Assembly (NCBI GenBank): GCA_048264105.1
Contig: JBLXDJ010000006.1
Location: 98,401 to 162,400 of the forward strand
From: Oceanospirillum sp048264105
Lineage (GTDB): Bacteria > Pseudomonadota > Gammaproteobacteria > Pseudomonadales > Halomonadaceae
DNA: 64,000 nucleotides
Direction: 5' to 3'
A program made the translations under genes and the position numbers. The notes under the pieces are model-generated. The model ran no database searches. It was given only the letters and a program-made list of their open reading frames with translations, and was not told the DNA's origin. Positions within the stretch are counted from its first letter, which is position 1. Every line of letters begins with the position of its first letter. Shown here one piece after another: positions 22,790-32,290 of this stretch.

Positions 22790-25699
22790 CTAAGGCAACC
22801 CGCCTGCAGACTGACCTGTAGACGACTGCTGTAAAGCAGCTACCCCATTTATCTGCACTGGATCAATATCACCACCACTCAATTCATAAGAAACAATGGC
22901 GCCATCTGCATTAGAACCCACAAATTGCCCATTCATAGTCCCTGACATATAGCCCAGAGCCGACTCAGAGTCCAAAGCAATACCATTGGACATAAAATCA
23001 GTCAGGCTCCCGCCTCCAAACGCAGTAACAGTTTGATTTGAAATATCTATCGAGAGATCAGTAATGATAGTCCCACCACTAAAATCAACATCCAAGTTTA
23101 AAGAATTTAAGACTCCATTTGTAACGTTACCACTCGAATCAATAAGCGAAGGCGCTGTCCCACCTGCTAATGAATATGTTGCAGAAATTCCTGAGGTCGC
23201 CAAATTTTCCAAGGCTGCCTGAGTAGTAAAGTTGTAAGCCATTATGTAATGGAGAACCTTTGCTGTTTCGATACCTTCGCCATTTCCATACAGAATATCG
23301 GTATCATTCACATTATCCCAACGCCCCCAGATAACTCTATGTGAAACCCCAGAGTCCAGAGAGTCAGCAAACTGAGTTTCACCAAGCACTAGTGAAGCAG
23401 TTGAATCATCGATGCTATAGGATTGATTATCCTTGTAATATCCAACCAGCGCTTTGGTGTTGTCGATATCGACATACGCCCCGCTTAGAGTGTCGAAATT
23501 AAAAGACAACATGCGGCTGTATGCCAATGACTGATAAAAATCTGAGTGCCCAGCAGAAATAAGCCCTTTAGAATTTTCGCTCAAAAGAAGTGCATTGGGT
23601 GTTTCTCCAGCAAATACCATTACCCCTTCTGCACTAAAAATCAGGTTTTGATCAATGTCGGTCATTGTGCCAGAAAGGTAGAACCCACCAGCCAAGAATT
23701 CTCCACTAGAGCCCCCCCATGCAAAATCCCACTGACCATCTACATCATCTGTAAGCTCTTTAGAGTTATTATATACACTGCCAAACAAGCTCATTGCCCC
23801 TGAGCCACCGGATATATCATTCAGATTTGAATAACCGTTAAGCCACCAACTTTCCTGATTGCCATCAGCATCTGATGAGTACATCTCTAGCTGTCCTTGA
23901 ACAACACCTGAGTTGAAATCAAGCATCAGAAAGGATGTATCTCTATCAAAGCTAAAGGCATTACCAGCAGAGTTATGAGCGACCAAACCGGCCAAACTAT
24001 ACTTAGCATGCATCTTACTGTGCGGTATTGAATTCAAGCCGTTAACTAAGTCTGAATTAAAATATACATAATACTTACTCTCATTAGGGTAATTGGTACT
24101 ACCACCATCCGAAGGGTAATCCAGTGAGTAACCATCCCAATGCCCCCAAGCTACACCACTCCCACCATTCGCAAGTGCGTTATAGGTACTATCCAAAGCC
24201 TCATGGATGACTTCAGACGCATCAACCTTAATTAGAGCTCCGTCCGAATTTAAAAACGCATCAGCCGCTATTCCTGAACTACCATATAAACTCCTATCAC
24301 GACCATCGGTAAGTATCAGAGAATACCCATCAGCCAGCTTAAAAAATTCATTTCTCTGTGTTGTCTCAGTAAATCCAGTCACCGAATACCCTGAGCTACT
24401 GAGTTCAAATGAACTAAAGAGACCATCAGCATTACTTCCAGTAAAGAAGCCATACCAAATACCATTGGCATTTGGCGATGCGCTTTGCTGATCGCCATTA
24501 GCAGTGTAATAACCAGATAGAGTTAAGCCCGTGTCGCCAATAAAGCTAGAAAGAGCTCCCTCCCCCTTAAAAGCCCACTGACCACCATTTGCCCCAGAAA
24601 CAGCAGCAGGACTAATTGGCGATGAGAAGTCCAACATCAGATCGTAGGTCACCAAATCTGCATTGAAATCAATATCCAGAGCTACCGAACTGGCACTTAA
24701 GGATCCCTCTGAAACCTCCATGCTTGATGGGGCATAACTGAAAGTACCCGTCTGAGCTGTCACGACCTCAGTTGAAGTGACGGTAGACAAGACACCTAAA
24801 TCAGTTTCTGTAATCTCATAATATGTCTGTTCTTCGGGTTGATACTCACTATCCCAACTTTCCTGAAGATCTGGCGGTAAATCCAAGTCGACAAGTTCAG
24901 CATCATCGTCCGAAGGCGAGCCATCATTTTCCACAAATTGTGGTCCAGAACTGCCTGCGCCCCCTTCATCATTAGCCCCACTTTCAGAACCTTCCTGAAG
25001 GCCAGCAGATCCTTCATCTTCCGATGAGCCTTCAGAATCGGTAGGCCAAAACTCTGCATCAGGTTTATTAAACAGATCTGGTGGTAAGACAACCAGTTTA
25101 GGCGCTGAGCGTCGATCTGAAACAAAGCCTGTCTGATTCGGTTGAACAAACTGAACCCCTGCCAAGGTTTGGATATAACCCCGGCCTGAATTAATTCTCA
25201 GATATGCACCCTTAGCTAAAACCGCACTGCGTGACGAAGGTACATAAAACACCTCCAGATCTGTGCCCCGAATACCAATCGTCGCAACAGGTGTGCGCAA
25301 CTTGAAACTTTCTTTGCGAGTCTTACCAATCGTTCCCGTGATAGACCTTAACCCGCCTCTGAGAAGAGATGTCTCAGCACGGTCACTCTGTGTCTGCTCA
25401 AAGCGATATTTATCGATACGGATCTCAGTTGATGGACGTACAGCAAGGTAACCACTATCCACCATCTTAATCTGCATGCTACTTGCAGCCGATGAAACAA
25501 TCCTGTCACCCTCAAAGATCGAGCCTCCCCGAGAAGCTTCACGTTGCACACCATCAGAAGAAAAAATCGATACCTCGCCATGTACAAAGAGAACCGCCCC
25601 CACAGGTTTTGCCTCATCAGCAAAACTGGTGACAGAGACTCCCCCTAGAAGGCAAACGATCGTAAATGTAAGGAGATAGCGAAGTGTTAGCATTTTCAT
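22790..25699 (-). CDS. Large exported FecR-domain protein with tandem barrel-like units (paralogue A)
   Basis: This is a paralogue of the protein at 19578-22589. The ATG at 25699 gives a clean signal peptide (MKMLTLRYLLTFTIVCLLGG, then cleavage near SFADEA). A GTG at 25723 that overlaps the upstream stop codon is an alternative. The FecR domain (about residues 30-195) has LRGGLRSITGTIGKTRKESF and RTPVATIGIRGTDLEVFY. An acidic Ser/Gly-rich spacer and three barrel-like units follow, with GIWYGFFTGSNADGLFSSFE, DGQWDFAWGGSSGEFLAGGF and MNGQFVGSNADGAIVSYEL. There is no lipobox. The coding sequence is visibly AT-rich: 22 of 60 bases are G or C at 24001-24060. It directly follows the SLAM-like gene, which I infer exports it. 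The function is unknown. Confidence 0.78.
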   Translation of the reverse strand: MKMLTLRYLLTFTIVCLLGGVSVTSFADEAKPVGAVLFVHGEVSIFSSDGVQREASRGGSIFEGDRIVSSAASSMQIKMVDSGYLAVRPSTEIRIDKYRFEQTQSDRAETSLLRGGLRSITGTIGKTRKESFKLRTPVATIGIRGTDLEVFYVPSSRSAVLAKGAYLRINSGRGYIQTLAGVQFVQPNQTGFVSDRRSAPKLVVLPPDLFNKPDAEFWPTDSEGSSEDEGSAGLQEGSESGANDEGGAGSSGPQFVENDGSPSDDDAELVDLDLPPDLQESWDSEYQPEEQTYYEITETDLGVLSTVTSTEVVTAQTGTFSYAPSSMEVSEGSLSASSVALDIDFNADLVTYDLMLDFSSPISPAAVSGANGGQWAFKGEGALSSFIGDTGLTLSGYYTANGDQQSASPNANGIWYGFFTGSNADGLFSSFELSSSGYSVTGFTETTQRNEFFKLADGYSLILTDGRDRSLYGSSGIAADAFLNSDGALIKVDASEVIHEALDSTYNALANGGSGVAWGHWDGYSLDYPSDGGSTNYPNESKYYVYFNSDLVNGLNSIPHSKMHAKYSLAGLVAHNSAGNAFSFDRDTSFLMLDFNSGVVQGQLEMYSSDADGNQESWWLNGYSNLNDISGGSGAMSLFGSVYNNSKELTDDVDGQWDFAWGGSSGEFLAGGFYLSGTMTDIDQNLIFSAEGVMVFAGETPNALLLSENSKGLISAGHSDFYQSLAYSRMLSFNFDTLSGAYVDIDNTKALVGYYKDNQSYSIDDSTASLVLGETQFADSLDSGVSHRVIWGRWDNVNDTDILYGNGEGIETAKVLHYIMAYNFTTQAALENLATSGISATYSLAGGTAPSLIDSSGNVTNGVLNSLNLDVDFSGGTIITDLSIDISNQTVTAFGGGSLTDFMSNGIALDSESALGYMSGTMNGQFVGSNADGAIVSYELSGGDIDPVQINGVAALQQSSTGQSAGGLP

Positions 25700-25722
25700 A
25701 ATATCAACCAGATATGGCAGCA

Positions 25723-27102
25723 CTAAAAGTTGTAGTTCATACGAACCGAAGCGTCCTGCTTATCCATGTCGTACAGAGAAATATTTGAAGATGTCACTGT
25801 ACGGCTGACCTGTGCCTTAATGCCAAGTTGCTTGTTTAGTTGCCACAAATAGCCCAATCCGTAGACCATCTGCGTTTCCTTGCGTGGGGTATCGTAGAGC
25901 GACCTTTTAAGGCCATACTCACTGGTTAAGCGATTTATGTTGGCGAAAAAGATATGCTCCTGGTTAAAGATAAATTGCCCTAAAATAGCTATCCCAAGGG
26001 CATCCTTATCGCCATCAGTTCTGTTATTTACAGCCTTATCATCAGATTTAGTCAGCTGCGTTTGTAAAACAAAAGGACGATACTGTCCGAAAATATAGCT
26101 GCCGTAGACGGTTAAACTTGTCGTCTCACTGTCATTAGAACTACTTTCACTAAAGGTGTTATCCGACCTGGAAAACTGCCCCCCGACTCTCGAACGATTG
26201 TTTAACAAAAAACCATAATCAGCCATTAACGTAGTAATCGAGACGCCACTGTCATTCTGCTGGCTACTATCAGTACGTTGGGCATAAACATTGACATCAG
26301 ATCGACTCTGTCGCCATCTGGTTCCAAGACGTAAACTCCACGAAGTCGTCGTATAGTCAGTTTCATCAAACCACTGCTTTCTGGACAATGAAGGCGCGGC
26401 ATAAAATGCCCATGGACCAGGCAACTTATAAGTGGCATCCCCAGATACACCAGCTTCTAGAAAATTATCCGCGGCTTCAAACTCACCATCCGTCACGTCA
26501 TAAAGTCTTCGAACAGTGTCTTCTGACATCGAAAACATTTCTGCGAAAGCAGCAATGTAATTATCCTCACTGGGAGCACCTGTTGCGTTGGAACTATAGC
26601 CAATCGCACTGTATGCACTACCACTCAGAATCCATTTCGGATGACGATCCGAAAGCCGGTCAATTTCTGCCAGATAGAAGGCAATTGCTTTTTTTGCAGA
26701 TTCCGGAGGATCCATCGCTTCAAGAAGCTGAAACTCTTTTTCCGCACGCGGATAGTCTTTCAACTGGAAAAACGCTCGTGCCATATCCATCCGCGCTCCC
26801 GCATGATGAGGCATCACCGCGACAACACGCTCAAAAGCCCAGGAAGCATCTTCCGGATGCCCGGAATCAATGGCAGCCATGCCCAGTAAATAGTTGTACT
26901 GCGCATCGCCAGCATAAACCAACTCCGTAGGCTTAAGTGTTTCATAAGCTCTGTCCGGCTGCTTTTTGGAAAGGTAGTAAATTGCCTGTTCCTTCAGCCT
27001 GACGAGTTCTTCTTCGCTGCCAAGCACATTGGCCTTAGCTACCTGCATACCAACAAGGGTATTAAAGAGCAAAAACCAAATAAAAACTCTGAAATAGCGC
27101 AC
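25723..27102 (-). CDS. SLAM-like TPR plus beta-barrel outer-membrane protein
   Basis: The protein combines an N-terminal TPR domain (about residues 35-150, with YNYLLGMAAIDSGHPEDASW and ARMDMARAFFQLKDYPRAEK) with a C-terminal domain of alternating beta strands rich in aromatic residues, ending in NYNF. A terminal phenylalanine is typical of outer-membrane barrels. This layout and the length of about 460 residues match surface lipoprotein assembly modulators (SLAM, DUF560 type), which move cargo across the outer membrane. GTG at 27102 is chosen because it gives the signal peptide MRYFRVFIWFLLF; a TTG at 27135 extends the frame. Its stop codon touches the start region of the FecR-headed paralogue A, so the genes are probably co-transcribed. 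Alternatively it could be a generic TPR porin. Confidence 0.72.
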   Translation of the reverse strand: MRYFRVFIWFLLFNTLVGMQVAKANVLGSEEELVRLKEQAIYYLSKKQPDRAYETLKPTELVYAGDAQYNYLLGMAAIDSGHPEDASWAFERVVAVMPHHAGARMDMARAFFQLKDYPRAEKEFQLLEAMDPPESAKKAIAFYLAEIDRLSDRHPKWILSGSAYSAIGYSSNATGAPSEDNYIAAFAEMFSMSEDTVRRLYDVTDGEFEAADNFLEAGVSGDATYKLPGPWAFYAAPSLSRKQWFDETDYTTTSWSLRLGTRWRQSRSDVNVYAQRTDSSQQNDSGVSITTLMADYGFLLNNRSRVGGQFSRSDNTFSESSSNDSETTSLTVYGSYIFGQYRPFVLQTQLTKSDDKAVNNRTDGDKDALGIAILGQFIFNQEHIFFANINRLTSEYGLKRSLYDTPRKETQMVYGLGYLWQLNKQLGIKAQVSRTVTSSNISLYDMDKQDASVRMNYNF

Positions 27103-27267
27103 GCTTCCGACACATCCTGAAAAGAATTGATACAAAAAGGGAAAATTTTGACACAGGCACCGTCCTATGTCCCTCGCTTAACGCTAATACTCGACCTCTT
27201 TTTTGTAACGTTTCATAAATGAAAAGACCTAACCCATTAAAAAATAGAGTTTTTTCTAAAAAAATAC

Positions 27268-27295
27268 TTGACGGCTTTTGACGGATCTCTATAAT
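27268..27295 (+). promoter_or_regulatory. Promoter of tRNA-Asn
   Basis: TTGACG (27268-27273) and a perfect TATAAT (27290-27295) are spaced by 16 bp, 24 bp upstream of the tRNA. Confidence 0.75.
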
Positions 27296-27319
27296 GCGTT
27301 CTCGAAAGTTGAGCACAGT

Positions 27320-27395
27320 TCCCTGATAGCTCAGTTGGTAGAGCAGTAGACTGTTAATCTATTGGTCGCAGGTTCGAGTCCTGCTCGGGGAGCCA
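27320..27395 (+). tRNA. tRNA-Asn (GTT)
   Basis: The 76-nt gene has encoded CCA. The acceptor stem is TCCCTGA/TCGGGGA with one G-T pair, the anticodon stem GTAGA/TCTAT with one weak pair, and the loop CTGTTAA gives anticodon GTT. The T arm is GCAGG TTCGAGT CCTGC. Confidence 0.95.
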
Positions 27396-27406
27396 ACTTT
27401 CCAAAT

Positions 27407-27429
27407 CCGGCTAAAGGCCGGTTTTTTTT
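27407..27429 (+). terminator. Terminator of tRNA-Asn
   Basis: CCGGC (27407-27411) pairs with GCCGG (27417-27421), followed by eight T residues. Confidence 0.8.
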
Positions 27430-27573
27430 CGTCTGTCATTTCTTCCTCTGCTTTATTCCGCACCTTCAAGAACACGCCAAACCTGAATTCGTAAGCGCCA
27501 CATCAAACCTGCGCTCTATCATCAAAGTAGTCAGCTTCTCATTACAACGCTTCTGTTATATGTCATTGGCCAG

Positions 27574-27606
27574 AAAAAAGGCCGGAGTCTGCAACCCCAG
27601 CCTTTG
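27574..27606 (-). terminator. Terminator of apeB
   Basis: On the minus strand, AAAGGCTGG pairs imperfectly with CCGGCCTTT and a run of T residues follows. It lies about 40 bp after the apeB stop. Confidence 0.65.
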
Positions 27607-27642
27607 AGCATATTTAACGAATATTCAGCACGTTATAAAACG

Positions 27643-28938
27643 TCAGGCGATCTCTGCCAGCTCATTAAAGGATTTCAGAACCTGATACAGTTTATATGCG
27701 TCCTGACTGCCAGCCAGCTCCCGAACCGAATGCATGGCAAACTGAGGCACTCCCACATCGATGGTTCTTACCCCCAGTTCAGCAGAAGTAATCGGCCCGA
27801 TGGTACTGCCACACGCCAGATCGCTACGCATAATAAAACTCTGCACCTCGACACCCGCCTGCTGACAAGCCAGTTTAAACCAGGCAGAGCTTTCACTATT
27901 TGAGGCATAACGCTGGTTTGCATTCAGCTTGATCACCGGCCCTGCATTTAATAATGGTGCATGATTATTATCGTGGTAGCTTGCGTAATTCGGATGAATG
28001 CCGTGTGCGTTATCACAGGAAACCATCATCGAGGCGGCCAGCATCTGCTGGTACTGCTCCTCACCGCCCGCAATACGCTTCAGCACCGACTGCAGGAAAG
28101 GCCCCTGAGCACCGGAAGCGCTCATGCTGCCAACTTCCTCATGATCATTACATACCAGAAGGCAGGGAACATTTTGCGGAGCATCCAGCAAAGACTTCAG
28201 CCCGATAAAACAGCTCAGCAGATTATCCAGACGCGCAGAAGCAATAAAATCTTCTTTAAAGCCGATCAGTGCTGCTGACTGAGTATCATAAGCAAAGCAC
28301 TCATGCTCCAGAATTTCAGCAACGTCATGAATTCCCTGCGAAACCAGCTGCTGCGTCAGAAGATCATCAAAGCTCTGCGCCCCATCCTCCTGCTGCATCA
28401 GAACAATCGGCAGGTGGTTCTGAGCATTAATTTCAACACCCTTATTCGCTTCACGATTCAGATGGATCGCCAGATTGGGTACCGTGCCGATGGCTCGTTC
28501 AAAATCAACCAGCTCATGCTTAATGCCGCCGGAAGCAGTACGGTAAGAGACACGACCAGCAATCGACAGGTCACGGTCAAACCAGGTACTTAACAGCGCG
28601 CCACCATAAACCTCCACCCCCAAGCGCAGGTAGCCCTGCCCTTTCTGATCCGGATTGGTTTTTACCTTAAGGCAAGGGCTGTCGGTATGAGCACCGGACA
28701 TACGAAAGCCGATCTCAGTAGCATCCCCACTCTCCGGCAGCGTAAACGCAATAACAGAAGACTGGTTACGGGTTACCACATAGCGACCACCGGGCTTCAA
28801 CGACCAGCTATCACGCTCCTGCAAAAGCTCAAAACCCGCTGCTTCACAGGCTTCGACCATACTGCGAGTGGCATGAAAGGGTGTCGGAGAACGATCCAGA
28901 AAAGCTAACAGCTGCTGATTAAAGTCATTTTGTGTCAT
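27643..28938 (-). CDS. apeB: M18 family aminopeptidase ApeB
   Basis: A zinc metallo-aminopeptidase of the M18 family, tetrahedral and cytoplasmic in characterised relatives. The ATG at 28938 is preferred because it gives the family N-terminus (MTQNDFNQQLLAFLDRSPTP, then FHATRSM). An open frame continues upstream without family sequence. The resulting 431 residues match the usual length of about 430. Metal and catalytic regions are visible in MSGAHTDSPCLKVK, CNDHEEVGS and the C-terminal VPQFAMHSVRELAG. It is a single-gene unit, divergent from prc, and ends at its own terminator. Confidence 0.95.
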   Translation of the reverse strand: MTQNDFNQQLLAFLDRSPTPFHATRSMVEACEAAGFELLQERDSWSLKPGGRYVVTRNQSSVIAFTLPESGDATEIGFRMSGAHTDSPCLKVKTNPDQKGQGYLRLGVEVYGGALLSTWFDRDLSIAGRVSYRTASGGIKHELVDFERAIGTVPNLAIHLNREANKGVEINAQNHLPIVLMQQEDGAQSFDDLLTQQLVSQGIHDVAEILEHECFAYDTQSAALIGFKEDFIASARLDNLLSCFIGLKSLLDAPQNVPCLLVCNDHEEVGSMSASGAQGPFLQSVLKRIAGGEEQYQQMLAASMMVSCDNAHGIHPNYASYHDNNHAPLLNAGPVIKLNANQRYASNSESSAWFKLACQQAGVEVQSFIMRSDLACGSTIGPITSAELGVRTIDVGVPQFAMHSVRELAGSQDAYKLYQVLKSFNELAEIA

Positions 28939-29249
28939 GTAAACCCCGGAGAGAGAAAGGCAATCGAAAAGAGAAACAGTCACTTCTTTGCAGTTCTTAA
29001 CTGAACCAAAACTGACTGCATGGTGTACTATATCAAAATTACTATTACAGATGACTCTCATCAGTCTGAGTCAGGCAACAGACAGGATTTAGTCTGTAAA
29101 GATCCGGCTTTATACGCCCATCGCCTTGATTATCGGTAAACAGAAGCCATATTCTTTGTAGAGTCATAGAGTTAGCTTACCCAATATTCACAAGAACGCT
29201 TAAAAGGTTTTCTTCATTTGCGAAGCAGACCTCCGGCCCGGAGAGTTGA

Positions 29250-31295
29250 ATGATAGCCACGGTTACCCGCCGCCTGCTGACCCTGCTGTTAGCCAGCAGC
29301 TTAGCCTTCAGTAATGCTCAAGCAGATACACTGACCCCCACCGAAGCTCAGCAACAAGCCGCTCAGGATATTGTTGAACGCCTGAACTACGGCCACTACC
29401 GGGAAGTTGAACTGAACGATCAGCTTTCAGAAGAGATCTACGAGCACTTCTTAGAGCAACTGGACAGCAGCAAAGCCTACTTCACCCAGCCGGAAATCCG
29501 TCAGTTCAATCAATACAAGCTGCGTCTGGATGATGATCTGAAAGAAGGTGACCTGACCGCTGCGTTTGAGATCTACAACCTCTATCAGAAGAAAGTTGTG
29601 GCCCGCATCCAAAATCAGCTGCAGCAACTGGACGCTTTTCCGGATGATTACGCCTTCAAGCGTGACGATGCCCTCATGGTCGACCGTGAAGACTTTGCCT
29701 GGGCAGCCAGCGATGACGAACTGGATCAGCTCTGGAGCAAGCGTCTTGAAAACAGCCTGCTCAGCCTGAAGCTGTCTGGTAAAGAACTCCCTGAAGCGAA
29801 GAAAACCCTTAAGCGCCGACTGGAGAATCAGCTGAAGCGAATCACTCAGACCCGTAGCGAAGATGTGTTCCAGATCTACATGAACGCCTACACCCAACTG
29901 TACGATCCGCACACGCAATACCAGTCACCGCGCAGCTCTGAAACCTTCAACATCCGCATGAAGTTATCACTGGAAGGGATCGGTGCATTACTGCAAAGCG
30001 AAGATGAGTTTACTAAGGTTGTCAGCCTGGTTCCCGGTGGCCCGGCTGCCCAGGCTGGTGAACTGAAGCCTGCGGATAAAATCGTGGGTGTTGGTCAGGA
30101 GAATGAAGAGATTGTTGATGTTATCGGCTGGCGTCTTGATGAGGTCGTTGATCTGATTCGCGGTCCCAAAGCCAGTACCGTGCGCCTGCAGGTTGTACCT
30201 GCCAATGCGACTGACAACGGCCAGACCAAGGTGATCTCCATTGTTCGTAACACGGTCAAGCTTGAAGATCAGGCCGCTAAGAAGTCGATCATCACCCTGA
30301 ACGAAGACGGACAGAGCCAGAAGATTGGTGTCATCGACATCCCTGCCTTCTATGTCGACTTTGAAGCCTGGAGACAGGGTAAAGAAGACTACCGTAGCAC
30401 CACCCGTGATGTTCTCCGACTGATTAACGAGCTTCAGGCTGAAGGCATTGATGGCCTGGTGATCGACCTGCGTAACAATGGTGGTGGCGCACTACAGGAA
30501 GCCAACTCACTGGTCGGCCTCTTTATTGAGCGCGGCGCGACAGTTCAGGTTCGCAACGCAGAAGGCCGCATCGACATTCTGGGCGACCCGGATAAAAGCG
30601 TTGCTTACGATGGTCCTCTGGCCGTTTTAGTGAATCGCCTCAGTGCTTCCGCATCAGAGATTTTTGCCGGCGCGATTCAGGATTATCAGCGCGGCATCGT
30701 GATCGGTAGCCAGACTTTCGGTAAGGGTACGGTGCAGTCTGTAACCCCGCTTGAACATGGTCAGCTGAAGCTGACACGGGCTAAGTTCTACCGCATCTCC
30801 GGTGAAAGTACACAGCACATGGGCGTTGTGCCGGATATTAAATATCCGAGTCTGGTCGACACCGATCAGGTGGGTGAAAGCGCCCTTGAGTTTGCCCTGC
30901 CGTGGGATAAAGTGCAGGCGGTTCGCCATAAAGAGTACAGCCCGCTGCAACTCTGGTTACCGGAACTTAAAGAACGTCATGAGATCCGTGCCGAAGAAGA
31001 CCCTGACCTGATGTTTATGTCAGCTCAGCAGATGCTGTTTGAAGAGATGCGCTCTGTTAAACAGATCAGCCTGAACGAAGCAGCCCGCAAGGCTGAAAGC
31101 GAGCGCCTCGAAGCCAAACAGCTGGCACTTGAGAATGATCGCCGCAAAGCCAAAGGCCTTGAGCCTCTTGAGAAGCTGAACGATACTCCTGAAGAAGACG
31201 AAGATCCGAATCAGGACATTGAGCTGGTAGAAAGCGGCCGCATTCTGCTGGACATGATAGAGCTGGCCAATGCCGCGATGGCTGATGTCGATTAA
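29250..31295 (+). CDS. prc: Carboxy-terminal processing protease Prc (Tsp)
   Basis: A periplasmic serine protease that degrades or trims proteins from their C-termini. The 681-residue precursor begins with a Sec signal (LLTLLLASSLAFSNAQA). It carries an N-terminal Tsp domain, a PDZ domain (about residues 235-325, EGIGALLQSEDEFTKVVSLV) and an S41 protease domain. The catalytic residues align with E. coli Tsp at the same spacing: Ser467, Asp478 and Lys492 in NRLSASASEIFAGAIQDY and TFGKGTVQS. The C-terminal DUF3340-like region is charged. The gene is monocistronic with a strong terminator. Confidence 0.97.
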   Translation: MIATVTRRLLTLLLASSLAFSNAQADTLTPTEAQQQAAQDIVERLNYGHYREVELNDQLSEEIYEHFLEQLDSSKAYFTQPEIRQFNQYKLRLDDDLKEGDLTAAFEIYNLYQKKVVARIQNQLQQLDAFPDDYAFKRDDALMVDREDFAWAASDDELDQLWSKRLENSLLSLKLSGKELPEAKKTLKRRLENQLKRITQTRSEDVFQIYMNAYTQLYDPHTQYQSPRSSETFNIRMKLSLEGIGALLQSEDEFTKVVSLVPGGPAAQAGELKPADKIVGVGQENEEIVDVIGWRLDEVVDLIRGPKASTVRLQVVPANATDNGQTKVISIVRNTVKLEDQAAKKSIITLNEDGQSQKIGVIDIPAFYVDFEAWRQGKEDYRSTTRDVLRLINELQAEGIDGLVIDLRNNGGGALQEANSLVGLFIERGATVQVRNAEGRIDILGDPDKSVAYDGPLAVLVNRLSASASEIFAGAIQDYQRGIVIGSQTFGKGTVQSVTPLEHGQLKLTRAKFYRISGESTQHMGVVPDIKYPSLVDTDQVGESALEFALPWDKVQAVRHKEYSPLQLWLPELKERHEIRAEEDPDLMFMSAQQMLFEEMRSVKQISLNEAARKAESERLEAKQLALENDRRKAKGLEPLEKLNDTPEEDEDPNQDIELVESGRILLDMIELANAAMADVD

Positions 31296-31332
31296 GCCGC
31301 TGCTTTAGCTGCAACGCCATATCAGCTCATAC

Positions 31333-31371
31333 AAAAATGCCCCGATGACAACATCATCGGGGCATTTTTTA
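31333..31371 (+). terminator. Terminator of prc
   Basis: AAAAATGCCCCGATGA pairs perfectly with TCATCGGGGCATTTTT, followed by T residues, about 38 bp after the prc stop. Confidence 0.92.
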
Positions 31372-31466
31372 TGCAACTCTGATTCAAGCGCTACTTCGCT
31401 ACGTTAAGCCTCGCCAGCTATAAACATCGCGCACTACAAACCTCGAAAACTATAATCCTCGCATAA

Positions 31467-32135
31467 CTACAAGCCAGGGCTTTTACGCTTTCGCCCCTCA
31501 ACCTTTTTCAGCCCTTTGCGCATCATCCGGTAAACCACATCGGTCACCTGACGATCATCTTCCTCAAGGCGGGCCACCGGCTCAATCTCAAAGTTAGCGC
31601 CGAACAGCCACTCAATTTCATCCGCCGTCACAGAAAAAGGCGGGCCGGAAGGCTTGCCATGCTCAAGACTGACCAACAGCATCTCAACCGCCGGCGATAG
31701 CATCTGCGCCAGATGGAAGGCATAACGATGACGCTTCGCTTTGGGCAGAGCCACTAACGAAGCTCTGTCGTATACAGCAGACACCTCGATCATATGCTGG
31801 CGGTGCAGATGAAAAATATCACCGCAGTAGATCAGATAGGGACCTGCCTGATAACTGCTCAGCTGATCAGCAATTTCAGTGTGAACCGGCGTCAGACCCT
31901 GGGCAGCAAAAAAGTCCTGCACCGCCCGCTCGCTCAGCTCAACGCCAATAACCTGCCAGCCATGCTCCGCCAACCAGACCATGTCATTGGATTTGCCGCA
32001 TAAAGGGACAAAAACGACGCGGGATTGTCGTTCCGGCGCATTATTCCAATAATCAGGAAGCGCAGGATGCACTTCATCCTGATGGAAGCCGATTCGTCCT
32101 TCTTCCCAACGCTGATGCCAGAATGCTTTATCCAT
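31467..32135 (-). CDS. tpm: Thiopurine S-methyltransferase
   Basis: A SAM-dependent methyltransferase of the TPMT family, which in bacteria can also methylate oxyanions such as selenium or tellurium compounds. The ATG at 32135 (MDKAFWHQRWEEGRIGFHQD) is chosen over one four codons upstream because the family starts here and a GGAA lies at a suitable distance. The protein has 222 residues, close to the usual length. FVPLCGKSNDMVWLAEHGW is the SAM-binding motif I region, and YDRASLVALPKAKRHRY is also characteristic. It has no close operon partner. Confidence 0.93.
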   Translation of the reverse strand: MDKAFWHQRWEEGRIGFHQDEVHPALPDYWNNAPERQSRVVFVPLCGKSNDMVWLAEHGWQVIGVELSERAVQDFFAAQGLTPVHTEIADQLSSYQAGPYLIYCGDIFHLHRQHMIEVSAVYDRASLVALPKAKRHRYAFHLAQMLSPAVEMLLVSLEHGKPSGPPFSVTADEIEWLFGANFEIEPVARLEEDDRQVTDVVYRMMRKGLKKVEGRKRKSPGL

Positions 32136-32290
32136 ACTGAGTTCCACTGTTCAGGTATATTTCGCTTATGTTGAACCAGAGACCTGCAAAAATCATTGCT
32201 GCTTTAGACCAGTTCGGCTTATCCGAATCGCTGAAACCGACCCGGACAGATATCTACCTGATCATACCCCCTCCGGGTCAAATTAACAGA

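Noticed and set aside
17132..27319. Integrated mobile element using tRNA attachment sites
   Set aside because: I found no integrase, transposase or repeated 3' tRNA fragment. Only composition and position hint at transfer.
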